NCBI RefSeq assembly: GCF_019393635.1
Contig: NC_057863.1
Coordinates: 33,733,857-33,797,856, forward strand
Direction: 5' to 3'
Origin: Dromiciops gliroides
Taxonomy: Eukaryota; Chordata; Mammalia; Microbiotheria; Microbiotheriidae
Length of the DNA stretch: 64,000 nucleotides
Shown here piece after piece: positions 47,709-59,665 of the stretch. How positions within the stretch are numbered: position 1 is the first letter of the stretch; every line of letters begins with the position of its first letter. A program made the translations under genes and the position numbers. Below the pieces are notes generated by a model. It was given only the letters and a program-made list of their open reading frames with translations, was not told the origin of the DNA and made no database searches.

Positions 47709-48654
47709 CTTAAATGACTTATAAAGGTAACTGTATTTGATGCTAGAGGTAATAGGGAGCCAGTGGAGTGAGGTAGCATGGTCAGCCCTACACTTTAAAA
47801 AAATCATTTTGGCAACTGTATGGAAGATGAATTGGAGTAAGAAGGGACAGGAAGCAGGAAGACCAATGAGGAAGCTATCACAGTAGTCCAGTCCAGGTAG
47901 GAGGTTAGAGAGGCCTGAACCCAAAGAGTGGCCATGAGACATTGTACAAAATGCAACATCCCTGAGAAAAGTCATAAAAGGTCCATGATTTCATCCATAT
48001 GGGCAATGCTTCCATCAATGCAACTTCACCCCTCCATGCCTTGGTAAGAGAATCACTTTTATGAGCTGTTATAGAAAAAAAAATCACACACTGGCCAAGC
48101 CTTCTGGTGATGAGCATCTCTGACCTTAGCTGTTCCATGACTGGGGACTTACCCTGAAAGTCTTTCCAGCTAATTATATCATTCAACAACATCCAAGAAG
48201 GGTCATATCACATTCACCATGAGTCAGTAGAGCACAACTTTAGTGAGGAGGAGGGATGGATGGTACAAAAAGTGAAATTCACTGGTTTCAATGCTTCAGA
48301 GATGTGTATTGTTGATGATAATGTAGAGACTCCCTTCACCAGTGAAGATGGTGACCCCTCTGAGACTTAGTGGAAGATATCAGAGACCTGTTGTGCCTAA
48401 CAAAACCTTCCTGTGGTCCCCCAGAGGATGAACTCCTCTGAAGTTAGCCAGGTTGGTCCTTGGCTGGCAGATGTAGAGTTGATACCTCATTGAGCCCACA
48501 CTCAGAAACTTTCCAGTTTGAATAGGACCTGCTAGAGTTATCGATCCACTGACTCAGCCTTCAAGAATCCAGAGTCACCCTCATATCACTATGAGGCATG
48601 GAAATGGGACTGAAATTCACCCTGGGATATAAATAACTAATATCATAACTCCCT

Positions 48655-48895
48655 GGAATAGGGGTTCTTAACCTTAGGTCCACAGATTCTGCAAGGTGTC
48701 CATGGATCAATTTCAAGATGTCTATGTACCCAGATAGGAAAAAAACTTCTAGCTTTATTTTCAGTAACCTCTAACTGAAATTTAGCCTTTCAATCAGTTA
48801 TGCACGTGGGCAACAAACCATGATTCTGTCTGTAGCTTCCCCAAAGTGCCAAAGGGGCACATAACATAGAAAAGTGAAGAACCTCTCTTCTAGAG
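48655..48895 (+). mobile_element. hAT-like MITE
   Basis: Left end aataggggttcttaacctta and right end agtgaagaacctctcttcta are inverted copies of each other. There is no coding sequence inside. Confidence 0.6.
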
Positions 48896-49263
48896 GATAA
48901 TGTTTTGATGATTCTAGGCCATATGCTCAGAGCTAATAATCACTTTAGAATCATCCAGTCCCAACGCTTTTCATTTTGCAAATGAAGAAACAGAAATGTC
49001 CAGACTTACCCAAAGCCACACAGGGCAAAAATATCAGAAGTGGGATTTGGACCAAAGTCCTATGGCTCCAAAGACAGTGATCATTCTGTTGTACTGCACT
49101 GCCTCTCTGGAAGGCAATACAGAAGAGAAGTTGAAAGATATTAGATCCATGAAGATGGAGAAGGCAGCAGGGAGGAAGTATGGAGAAGGGAGAAAGTAGC
49201 ATATTTCTCAATTTTCTGTGGTGTTACCATCATTTTGGATCATTGGATGCTTCCAAGGAAGGG

Positions 49264-49625
49264 GAGATAGATAGATGGATGGATATATAGGTAGATAGAT
49301 TACATAGAAGGATAGATAAATGGATAAATGGATGGATGTATGGATAGGTAGATGGAGAGATGGATTGTGGGCGGATGGATGGATGGATATATAGGTAAAT
49401 AGGTTACATAGATAAATGGATTGATAGATAAATAGATGCATTGGTGATTGATTAGATAGAAGGATAGATGGATAGATAGATTAGATAAATGGGTGGGTAG
49501 GAAGATTAGATAGAAACCTAGCTAGATAACTAGATAGATACATAGATAGATGATAGATAGATGATTGATAGATATATAGACAAATACATAGATAGACACA
49601 TAGATATATAGACAGACAGACAGAC

Positions 49626-49681
<56 letters not shown>

Positions 49682-49735
49682 GGATGGATAGAGATAGACA
49701 GACAGATAATCTAGGTAGATTACATAGATGGCTAG
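49264..49735. repeat. (GATA)n / (GGAT)n compound microsatellite, about 470 bp
   Basis: Long compound array. Imperfect GATA/GGAT/TAGA units make up most of it, with a pure (GATA)n block at about 49625-49682. Confidence 0.97.
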
Positions 49736-50630
49736 ATTGATTATTTAAGTGTTTACTATGTATCAGGCACTCTTCCAAGTGTTGGGAACACAAATACAAG
49801 CATGACAGTTATTGTTCTCAATGAACTAACATTCTGAAGATGGGAGACAACACAGAAATGGGAGCTAGAAAGGGGTTCAGAGAGCATATGGTTTGGTGGT
49901 AGCTAAGAGAAATGGCGACCTGGATGTGTGAAAGACAAGGTGAGAACTCACCTCTCTTTCTCAGGTGTGATGGCATGGTATGGGAGGGGAGGTAAGAAGA
50001 ATGTAGAAACTGTAGAAATGAGCAGCACCAGAACACTGGAATTTTGAAGAGGAGGACCAAAAAAAGAGTTACAAGGAAAGGAGACTGGGGAGCACCCAAA
50101 GAAAGTTTAATCTGCCTATATGCTGTTCCCCAGGGCTCATTGCCAACGACCCAGCACTCACAGGAATGACCGACTGTCTGCCCTTTTGTGCTGTTCTTTT
50201 GTTCTAATTTAGTAAAAGTCCAGTGTGCAATATTCATCCATTTTAATTTAGGAAATGCTCCACAAAGGTGGAACTTGCATGATCATCCAGTTGACACGTA
50301 TCAGTCTGTGATGAGTTGATGCCTTCAGACATGAAGTTCAATCCACTCCATTCAGTTTGTAGTTACAACAAGAAAATTTCTCTAGTCAATGATTGGTTCA
50401 AGAATATATGAATAAGCATTTTGTAAACATGAGATCCAGTGACTGACTGCACCCTAGCTTGGCACTCTCAGGTGTTCAGGCAGACTGATGTGTACAAATT
50501 GAATTCCATCTGAATTTAGACACAAAAAGACCTGGATTCAAATCCTGCCCATCACACAGGCTACTCCTTGCCTGGAATGTTCTGCTTCCTCACCTCTTCC
50601 TTTTGGCTTTCTTGGCTTCCTTAAATTCTC

Positions 50631-50783
50631 TCTTTTTTTCTTTTTTTTTGTGGGTCAATAAGAGTTAAGTGACTTTCCCAGGGTCACACAGCTACTTAGT
50701 GTCAAGTGTCTAAAGCCAGATTTGAACTCAGGTCCTCCTGAATCCAAGGCCAGTGCTTTATCCACTGTGCCACCTAGCTGCCC
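50631..50783 (-). repeat. Marsupial CORE-SINE
   Basis: Reverse copy. The flanks cttccttaaattctc and cttccttcaattctc differ by one base. Confidence 0.95.
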
Positions 50784-51049
50784 CTTCCTTCAATTCTCAA
50801 CTCAAATCTACCTTCTGAGTGTGGCCTTTCCTATCCCCCCTCACCCCTCCCCAAACAGGTGCTAGGCTTTTCCTTGGAAATTATGCTCTCTCTACTCTGT
50901 TTACATCATGCATGTCCATAGTAAGTTATTTACTGGTGGTATTCCCAATTAGATTGTGAGTGTTTTCATTGTGGGAACAGTATTGGTGCCTTTCTTTGTA
51001 TTCCTAGTGCTTTGCACAGGGCCTGGAATATAGTGAAATAATAATAAGA

Positions 51050-51130
51050 AATAGATGGATGGATGGATGAATAAATAAACAAATGAACAAATAAATGAAG
51101 GAGTAAATAAGTAAATGAATGAATGAATTA
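51050..51130. repeat. (GGAT)n/(AAAT)n low-complexity run
   Basis: tggatggatggatg followed by AAATAAACAAATG-type units. Confidence 0.85.
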
Positions 51131-51134
51131 TTAG

Positions 51135-51400
51135 TTTAGTCCTTTAAAGTTTGCAAAATGCTTTACATATGTTAACTCACTTGATCCTCCAACCATAGGC
51201 TGTTTAAGGAGGTAGGTACTATTATTATCTTCATTTTACAGATGGAGAGACAGAGGCAGATAGCGGTTAAGTGACTTGAACAAAGTCACACAGCAAGTAA
51301 ATATCTGAGGCTGGATTCAAGCTCAGGTCTTCTTGACTCCCAGTCTTATGCTATATCCTCTGGACCACCCGGTGGCCTACAGTAATCACTTAATAAATGC
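51135..51400 (+). repeat. MIR-type relic
   Basis: tgcaaaatgctttacatatg, tcacttgatcctccaaccat, cattttacagatggagagac, gtcacacagcaagtaaatat and ggaccacccggtggcc in order. Confidence 0.65.
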
Positions 51401-51529
51401 TTGATAACTTACACTACTTGAGTAAGTTGCCAGTTTTTCCTCAGCTTCAGTTTCCCCAGCTCTAAAAGGGGAAGAACAGCATCTTTATTAGAGAGTCGTT
51501 ATGAGGCTCAAATGAGATAATACCTGGTT

Positions 51530-51777
51530 TTTGTTACTATTCAGTTGTTTTTGTCATGTCCAGCTCTTCATGATTCTGGTTGGGGTTTTCTTGGCAAAGA
51601 TAGTGGATAGTTTGCTATTTCCTTCTCCAGCCCATTTTACAGATGAAGAAACTAAGGTAAACATGGTTAAGTGACTTGTCCAGGGTCATACAGCTACTAA
51701 GTATCTGAGGTTGGATTTGAACTCAGGTCTTGCTCACTCCAGACTCAGCACTCTAACAGCTCCATCATCTAGCTGCA
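51530..51777 (-). repeat. RTE-tailed SINE
   Basis: Antisense of the family at 26427: tttgtcatgtccagctcttc, ggttttcttggcaaagatag, then gtcatacagctactaagtat and catcatctagctgc. Confidence 0.8.
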
Positions 51778-51906
51778 CCTTAGCTTGCTTTAAAAATCCA
51801 AAAGTGGTATGGAAAAGTCTACAAGGATTATTATTCCTATGAAATTATTGGTAATTTGTTCATGGTCATTCATGGATATGAGCCTTGATTTGTGAACCAT
51901 TCTTCT

Positions 51907-52060
51907 TCTTCTTCTTCTTTTTTGTAGGGCAATGAGGGTTATGTGACTTGCTCTGGGTCACATAGCCAGTAAGTGTCAAGTGTCTGAAGCTGGATTTGAA
52001 CTCAGGTCCTCCTGAATCCAGGGCCAGTGCTTTATTCACTGGGCCACCTAGCTGCCACTG
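51907..52060 (-). repeat. Marsupial CORE-SINE
   Basis: Reverse copy with a (TTC)n-T tail. The flanks gaaccattcttct and gaaccatacttct are near-identical. Confidence 0.95.
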
Positions 52061-52267
52061 GAACCATACTTCTCTTACAGAGGTAGAGATGAAATGGAAG
52101 GAGCCCTGAATTTGTTACCAGAGGGCCTGGATTTGATTCTGCCTCTGACAGATACTACCTGTGTGGCCATGGGAAGTCACGTGACCTCTCTAGGCCTCAG
52201 TTTCCTTACTTGTAAAATGAAGGGGTTGGATTACATAACCCAGCTAAGGTACCTTCCCACTCTATAT

Positions 52268-52690
52268 TGTGACCCTCCTTTGTTTTTGTTTTTTTTGTAA
52301 ATAGTATTTTATTTTTTCAACTACATGTAAAGATAATTCTCAACATTCATTTTAATAAAATTTCAAGTTTCAATTTTTGTTCTCCCTCTCTTTCTACTAT
52401 CCCATCTCCCCAAGATGACAAGCAACCTGATATAGGTTATACATGTACTATCATGTAAACTTATTTCCACATCAGTCATGTTGTGAAAGAAGAAACAGAA
52501 CAAAAGAGGAAAACCACAAACAACAAAACCAAAAAAAGTGAAAATAGTATGCTTTGATCTGCATTCAGACTTCACAGTTCTTTCTCTGGATGTGGATGGA
52601 GATAGCATTTTCCATCATGAGTCTTCTGGACTTGTCTTGGATCATTGTATTGCTGAGAAAAGCTAAGTGTGACCATCCTTTAAATGAAGG
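52268..52690. repeat. Unclassified marsupial interspersed repeat
   Basis: attttttcaactacatgtaa, ataggttatacatgtactat, gttgtgaaagaagaaacaga and ttggatcattgtattgctga form a pattern I recall from many marsupial loci. I cannot assign it to a class by eye. Confidence 0.5.
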
Positions 52691-53129
52691 AATTTGACTT
52701 CCAGTTTCCCTGCTAAAACTATGTTGCAGTGGCCCATTGCATCCCAAAAGATGTACTATTAGAGATAACAGGAATATACATCACACACACAAAAAAATGG
52801 TGTTAGGCACAATATACTTGACCTACCCTACAGGTAGCTATTATGATGTCGAATATGCCATTGATCATGAAAAAAATACAGAAAACAGTTGATGCAGGAA
52901 GCTGGGTAAACACTGCCCACCCCCTCCCTCCTAAACTTGATGCATAAACCTAGTTCCTGGTGCTAAGAATGGGAAATAGAGGAGTGAGAGGCATGGTAGA
53001 GTATAAGTGCCTTGAGGGGCAGATCATTATTGTTACTTTTGTCTTCAAATCTCCACCCCCTCCACCTAGCTGTGTCTAGCACAGAGTAGGGCCTAATATA
53101 TGTGGGTTGGATTCATTTGAATTATATCT

Positions 53130-53530
53130 CTTTTGTATATGGCTCTGTGAACTTAAAAAAAATTGGGGATAACTATTTCAGTGTACTTTATTTCCTTTAT
53201 AATTCTTGTTATTCTGCAAAAAAAAAAATTAAAAATGGGGGCAGCTAGGTGGCACAGTGGATAAAGCACTAGCCCTGGATTCAGGAGGACCCGAGTTCAA
53301 ATCTGGCCTCAGACACTTGACACTTACTAGCTGTGTGACCCTGGGCAAGTCACCTAACCCTCATTGCCCTGCAAAAATAAATAAATAAATATGAATAAAT
53401 AAATAAATAAAATATATAATTCTTGTTATTTTAAATTATATTTATTTTATTTTATGTGTGATTCTGAGAAGGGCCTCATCAGACACTGCTAAAGGGGTCC
53501 ATGACCAACAAAAAGGTTAAGAACCTCTTG
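53130..53530 (+). mobile_element. hAT-like MITE split by a SINE
   Basis: The left part (gaacttaaaaaaaattgggg, ctttataattcttgttattc) and right part (tgattctgagaagggcctca, ccatgaccaacaaaaaggtt, aagaacctcttgcc) flank the SINE at 53238. The word tataattcttgttatt is present on both sides. Confidence 0.6.
53238..53412 (+). repeat. Marsupial CORE-SINE with AAAT-type tail
   Basis: Head gggggcagctaggtggcaca, core, then (AAAT)n expanding from its tail at 53377-53412. Confidence 0.93.
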
Positions 53531-53744
53531 CCCTACTTGTTAATGCCTTTTGCATCCTCGAATATAATTTACTTACTTAACCGCAGACCCACTGTATCCC
53601 CTTCCTGTAGAATGTAAGCTCCTTGAGAGCTGAGAGTGTTTTCATTTTTGTCATTGTAGCTCTAATGCTTGGCACGGTGACTTGTTGCACACAATAGTGA
53701 CTTATAAAAACTGCACACAGTTGGTGCTTCATAAGTGCTTGGTG

Positions 53745-53909
53745 GGGGCAGCTAGGTGGTGCAGTGGATAGAGCACTGGTCCTGGATTCAGGTGGACCTG
53801 AGTTCAAATCTAGCCTCAGACACTTGACACTTACTAGCTGTGTGACCCTGGGCAAGTCACTTAACCCTCATTGCCCTGCAAAAAAAGCAACAACAGAAAA
53901 CACAACCAA
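53745..53909 (+). repeat. Marsupial CORE-SINE
   Basis: Complete copy. The duplication ataagtgcttggtg is perfect (53731-53744, 53910-53923). Confidence 0.97.
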
Positions 53910-54084
53910 ATAAGTGCTTGGTGAACCAAACAGAATGAAACTGGATGATGAGAATGTCATCATTATTATTTTGGCTGTAATTTTCCACAGAAATGCTAGA
54001 GCATCAATCACTTCAGGACAAGGATTGTCTCTGTGGTTTCACTGATGTGGAAACTCCTTCTACTAATTCAGTTTAGCACCTTCT

Positions 54085-54225
54085 CTGTAACTTGGTCCTG
54101 TAGCACAGAGAGGTTGAATGATTTGCCCAAAGTCACACAGCCAGTATTTGTCGGAGGCAGGGCTTGAACCCAGATCTCCCTGGACCCAAGGTCGGCTCTC
54201 TATCTGCCATGCCATGATGCTTCTC
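54085..54225 (+). repeat. MIR-type relic
   Basis: gcacagagaggttgaatgat, aaagtcacacagccagtatt, gcagggcttgaacccagatc. Confidence 0.65.
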
Positions 54226-54697
54226 ATCTCAAGAAGGAAATGTCATAAGAAGGGGAAAACCCCCTACAAATTCAGTTTGTTGCCCTGAGGTATAGAATGT
54301 GAAAGTTGGATTCTATGACCTCTAGAAGTCCCTTCTAGCTCTAAGTTTATGAACTATGAAACTAAGAACCGACATGTGGCTTATATGATCTTCTTTTATC
54401 CATGTTTTCTCTCCTCTTTGATGATCGGCTACTTGAATGCAGTAACAGTTTCCCTGTTATCTTTGTACCTCCAACACATAACATGGTACCTGGCACATAT
54501 CCCATGCATACTCAATGCTTCTGGATTGATAGGGGCATGGATTTTGAGATGGAAACCTCAGAAGCCATTCAGTTTAACCCCTCTCATTTTTCAGATGAGG
54601 AAATCGAGTCCTAGAGAAATTCACAGGATTATAGATTTTGAGCTATAAGGATGGCCAGAGGCCATCTAGTTTAACTCCCTCTTTTTAGAAATAAGTG

Positions 54698-54844
54698 GGG
54701 GCAGCTAGGTGGCACAGTGGATAAAGCACCGACCCTGGATTCAGGAGGACCTGAGTTCAAATCTGGCCTCAGACACTTGACACTTACCAACTGTGTGACC
54801 CTGGGCAAGTCATTTAACCCTCATTACCCTGAAAAGGAAAAAAA
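54698..54844 (+). repeat. Marsupial CORE-SINE
   Basis: Complete copy from gggggcagctaggtggcaca to an A-rich tail. The duplication is short and unclear. Confidence 0.93.
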
Positions 54845-55737
54845 AGTGAACCTCAGCCCCATGGATGGCAGATAACTGATGAAATCACACTTCTGGTAAG
54901 CACTGATAGCAGTGTCCTTTGATGATGGAGAGGTTGGTGGGCTGCTCCTGGAATGTAGGGTGTGAGACAGAGAATCATATAGAATCTGACTGATATAGAT
55001 TCTAATAATTCGATATGGATGGTACAGACAATGAGGAGATCAGAAGGAGGACTCGCTTTTGGTTGAGCCCAGTAATCACCAGACTCCACCTGGATGGATC
55101 CCCAGACTTCATGGCCATGAGGTCTGCCATCTACAGGAATTTCAAACTCTTTATTTAACATGAGACATCAGGAAAGGGAGATAGAGTCCAACAAGTCTAT
55201 AGCATGGTATGACACAGATTTCAAAAATTTACCCAAAGCTGGGTCTGTGAGAAGAGGTTCAGGAGTCTCCCAGATCCGGAGTTAAGAGCAGTGAATGGAT
55301 TAAATGAGCCATAGACTGGATCTCTGTTTGCAGATGTTTATTGAAGAATTATTTGACAAAGGAGACAGAAAAGAAGGGGAAAGTTCATGTCTGTTTTGAC
55401 AGGACAGGTATTTGACCAGTCCTGTGACCTAGTTTGCAACATTTACATAAATAACAAAATAGAAAGATCCATTAGCCAGAGTATTCCTTAAGCACATTTG
55501 TGGTCATGGATTTATGGTCTATTAAGCACAAGAGGAACTCTGCCCACATGCACATCCTAGGCACAAGGTTACAAGGCACAGCACACACTGACCAGTATAA
55601 GAACAGAACAGAGCAGAGAAACAGAGCAGTTAAAGCCTACATTGAAAAGGGTCCAGGAATACAACCAAATAGCTATTCGAATGAAGTATTTTTTTTAGTT
55701 TCTGCTTTTTAAACCAAACAGATATGTCCACTAAAAC

Positions 55738-55900
55738 TTTGTTCTTTCCCTTTCCCTCCCCTCCCCTGTCCTTCTATCCACTTTTCCCTTGTCTCTCCTC
55801 TCCCTTCCCCTGTCCCTTCACTTTCATCTCCTTCCTCTTCCCTCCCCTTTCTTTCCCTCCCCTCTCCTCTCCCATTCCCTTTCCCTTCCCTTTCTTTTAA
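55738..55900. repeat. CCCTTT-rich polypyrimidine tract
   Basis: About 160 bp of nearly all C/T on the + strand, next to the 3' side of the 7SL-derived fragment. Confidence 0.92.
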
Positions 55901-55903
55901 ATA

Positions 55904-56007
55904 CCTAGCCAACCACACTCACAGCTCAGAGCTCCCAACTCAAGAGTTCCACCAGCCTCAGCCTCCCTGCTGGCTGGGATTATAGGCATGTGCTACCCTG
56001 CCCAGCC
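55904..56007 (-). pseudogene. 7SL (SRP) RNA-derived fragment
   Basis: On the - strand this reads ggctgggcagggtagcacat, gcctataatcccagcc, ggaggctgaggctggtggaa and ctcttgagttgggagctctg. These match, in order, the 5' domain of 7SL RNA (the GGCCGGGCGCGGTGGCGC, CCUGUAGUCCCAGCUAC and GGGAGGCUGAGGCUGGAGGAUCGCUUGAG regions). Only about the first 100 nt are present; the central S domain and the 3' half are missing. It is a truncated retrocopy, not a working SRP RNA gene. It resembles the Alu domain only because Alu itself derives from 7SL. Confidence 0.75.
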
Positions 56008-56491
56008 CAGTATAATTTTTCTAAATATTTTTACTCGCTGACTTCTGTGAGAGAAGGGAGAGGACTATGTCTTCTAGTAGAAATAAGCATAAACATTTAT
56101 ACAGAATATTCTTATGGCACTGCACACATGTATACACCCATATGTATATTGCATGCATGCATGGATTTAGACATCTTCTCTCCTCTGATTCGATGTAAGC
56201 TCCATGAAGGCAAGAACTGTTTCATTTCGTCATTGTGTCTTTCCTACCTACCTCAGTGCCTGGCATATAGTAGTGTTTTAATCAATTCTTATTGATCAAA
56301 TCAATTAATTTATTGACTTCTAAATTGGGGGGGAGGAGTGTTATGTTCCAAAAGTGCCTTATTTGTTTGTAGGGGATGGATAGACTCTAAATAACCTGGT
56401 AAAGGCTTTTCAGTGATCTATTGGATGTCCAAGGAGAAACATCATGGTGGAAACAAGAAGATGAAAGGGACCTTGGAGAGTGTCTAATCCA

Positions 56492-56830
56492 AGTATTCTT
56501 AACCTGGGGTCTGTAAACTTGTTTTCCAAAAACTTTTGATGACTAAATTGAAATGTAATTGGCTGGGGCAGCTAGGTGGCGCAGTGGATAGAGCACCGGC
56601 CCTGGATTCAGGAGTACCTGAGCTCAAATCCGGCCTCAGACATTTAACACTTACTAGCTGTGTGACCTTGGGCAAGTCACTTAACCCCAATTGCCTCACT
56701 AAAGAAAAAAAAAAGAAATGTAATTGGTTTCTTTTCTAATCATGTGCATTTTATTTGATGCATTTAGAAACATGATTCTGAGAAAGAATCCAATAGGCTT
56801 CGCCAAACAACATCCAAAGCGGCCCACAAC
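56492..56830 (+). mobile_element. hAT-like MITE split by a SINE
   Basis: tattcttaacctggggtctg, aacttttgatgactaaattg on the left; ttctaatcatgtgcatttta, cctttagaaacatgattctg-like sequence (gcatttagaaacatgattct) on the right. The SINE at 56565-56714 lies between. Confidence 0.6.
56565..56714 (+). repeat. Marsupial CORE-SINE
   Basis: Complete copy with an A-tail. The duplication gaaatgtaattgg (56550-56562, 56715-56727) is MITE sequence. Confidence 0.97.
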
Positions 56831-57949
56831 AATTACAACAACAAAAGGACAAAAATCCTTATCTAATCTTAGCATCTCAGTTCACAGATCAGGAAACTGG
56901 GGTCCCCAGAGGTTAAGGGATCTGCCCAAGGCCATACCACCAGAGACTATAACCCCGGAGACTCTCAGAGGAGGCCTTCTCCCCTCCACCAGCCTGTGAC
57001 CTCATAGGACAAAAAGTTCAGCAGTTTAGAGGTGTCCTGAGACCCGAGGTCTTTGGCCGCCTGATTCCCTCACTTCTACCATCCAATAGTATTTATGGTC
57101 CAAATTGGGGAAAACAATGTTATTCATTGAGTCTTCTGGACCATTTCCTGCTTCCTTTCCATCCTCAGACACTGCTCCCTATTGGTTCAGACTCCAAGTA
57201 CCTGAAAGGCAATAAAATCTTCCTATTATTTAATATGAATTATATGTGATATCTACTTTCATAGGTCATCCTGTATGCATTTACATAATTCATCCATCCC
57301 TGACAAGTACCATTATGACAAGTTTTGGGTGGCAATTAAAAAAAATCTAATACTAATTCAATAAACTGATATTGGTCAATAATCCTGTTAATTCAGAAAT
57401 CTTATATTACCATTTGATGATGGGTATTTTCTGAAGAACATAGAAGTCCTGGGAGAATGGTCAGATTGATCTTAATAATTCACACTTCTTTCTTATTCTT
57501 AGGTGGGAGTTTTTAACCAAGGAACCATGAACTGGGATTTCAGAGGGGTATGTGAAATTGGATAAGAAAAAAATATTTTTCCACTAATATCTCACCAAAA
57601 ATGAGCATTTCTTTCAATAATGAAGTAATCAGTGAATATAATTCTGAAAATGGGACCTTAGGTTTCACTAGACTGCCCAAGAGCTCCATGACATCACAAC
57701 AACAACAACAACATCTCTGTTTTAAGGTTTGCAGAACACATTTCATCACATCCATTCCTGAGAGATCACTATACTCATTTTTAGCTGAAAAGGAAACTGA
57801 AGTTAGTACCTCAAGGGTTAAGTGTTCATGATCACACAGCCAGTAAGTGTCAGAGACAGGATGTATGCTCAGATCTTTTTTGACTCCAAGTTCAGTGCTT
57901 GAGTCAATAATCCAAAGAGCTAATTAGTGAGCTTGGGGTGCATCAAGAG

Positions 57950-58375
57950 AGACTCCAACGACAAGGAGCCTTGCCATATGTTATCCTAGCTAGATCATAG
58001 TTGGAGTATTGTGTCTAGTACCATCATTGAGGAGCAATACTGATGGAGGCCATCCAGGGGTAGGTAACCAGATAGTGATTGACATTGAGTCCATCCTCCA
58101 TGAGAGTCAGCATAAGAAAGTGAGGATGTATTCGCTTGTAGAAGAGAAAATTCAGGGGGAACATGATAGTTGTCTTCAAGTATTTGAATGGCTCCATGAG
58201 GAAGAGAGATGAGGTTTTTTCTATTTGGCTTCCAAACAATAAACCAGGAACAATGGGTGAAAGTTACAGAGGGCCCAATTTAGGCTTGACATCAGGACAA
58301 ATTACAGTTTCTGAAAGTGGGATGGATGGACTCAGGAGACGATGGATTTCCTATTAATGGGCATCTTTAAGTAGT
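57950..58375 (+). mobile_element. CR1/L3-like LINE reverse transcriptase relic
   Basis: Sense-strand order of the CR1/L3 ORF2 3' end: agttggagtattgtgtctag, gtagaagagaaaattcaggg, gaacatgatagttgtcttca, agtatttgaatggctccatg, caatgggtgaaagttacaga, atttaggcttgacatcagga. Translation gives pieces such as MIVVFKYLNGS and LVEEKIQGEHD spread over two frames. Confidence 0.6.
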
Positions 58376-59439
58376 CTAGTTAATCCCATGTTGAGTATTT
58401 GGGCTCCTACTCTGTACCAAGCACAATGTTCAGCAGATGATCACTGAAGTCCCTTCCCCAAAATTCTGTACTTCTATTAGCTGTGTCAGTAAACTCAGCC
58501 CCAAGCTAACCAAGAAAAGATGAAATACAGACAAATGTGTAAAACATGACTTCATCCATTTTAGCCATATTCTTGAAAATTAGTCTTTCTATATTTGGTC
58601 ATTAGAAGGTCATGCTTATACCGGGATTTGTAGACAAGGCAGGCTTGTTTGTGTATCTACAGTGAATTATGCCTCTATTCAGTTCTACATTTTGAGCTCT
58701 CTTTGAGTGATACTCATAACAAGAAAAGACCAGGGTAATGAAAGTATATGGATACTTAACTTGTTTCAGAAATGGATTTATGGATAATTTTAACAGACTT
58801 TCCATGTTTGTAAATCCAGTATTCATTTTTTATTTTGACAACCTTATACTAAACAGTTTTTTCCAATGTAAATGTATTCTTTTCTGGAATCTTTCTTTAC
58901 AATATGTTTCAATAGAGATAAAATATAAAATAGCCTAAAAGAAGAAACAAAAACCCAACCAAAAGCCTTAAAGAGTCTACATCATCAGCCAAAATCACTA
59001 GTAGCTTTCTCTAAAATAACATCAAACAGTTACCTATTTCCAACTAACGAAATACCATCTCTGTTGAATCCGATAATCTCACTGTGTCAACAAATCGGTC
59101 TCATGGAACTAAAAGAGGCCAGGTATGTACACTACACACACACAAAGCAGTTTGAGACAAAACAGGACAAAACACACACCCAAAACATTGAATCTCAGCC
59201 AGGTGGCCAATTACTTTGAAAACCCTTTAAGTTGAATAAAGCAACAAAGGAGAGATCTGTTGTTTTCCATATCATGAATTGTTAGATGTCATCTTTGTGG
59301 AAATACAGAGTTTATTTGTCTTTATAGCAGCCACCCCTTAAACTTTAGGACGCTATACTTCAAACCACAAGGATGTTATGTGGCACATGAGACTCTCTCT
59401 GACTGGCCAAAGGACTTGTTATACCTTCCTAAAGTAGGG

Positions 59440-59665
59440 GCTCTCAACCTTTTTTTTTGCGATAAACACCTTTGGTTATCTTTGGATACATAAGCCATCA
59501 GCCTTTGGACCTCAGAATTATGTTTTCAAATACATATAATAAAATACTCAGGATTGCAAAGGAAACCAGTTATACTGAAATACAGCTATCTATCTATCTA
59601 TCTATCTATTTATCTATCTATTTTTTTAAGTTCACAGATCCCAGGTAAAGAACCCTTGTTCTAAC
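59440..59665 (-). mobile_element. hAT-like MITE with a (TATC)n expansion
   Basis: gggctctcaaccttttttt at the left and ggtaaagaacccttgttcta at the right. The interior taataaaatactcaggattg and aggaaaccagttatactgaa match the other copies. A (TATC)n array at 59586-59628 sits inside. Confidence 0.6.

Larger units (their letters stand above)
46960..47930 (+). repeat. Long catttattaag-family repeat hosting two SINEs
   Basis: caagcatgtattaaatacct, gggccaagcactgtgctaaa, ctcaagaagcttacattct; SINE; resumes acattctaatgggatgg through agatggcacttgatccaaat and cttgaaagaaaccaggaatt; second SINE; resumes taatagggagccagtggagt and tcacagtagtccagtccagg. It gives a near-complete view of this family's order. Confidence 0.7.

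Noticed and set aside
49530..49799. Tyr-Leu-Ser repeat frame that looks membrane-like
   Set aside because: Translation of the GATA microsatellite.
55904..56007. Alu element
   Set aside because: Alu is primate-specific. The match is to the shared 7SL Alu domain, and the background is marsupial.
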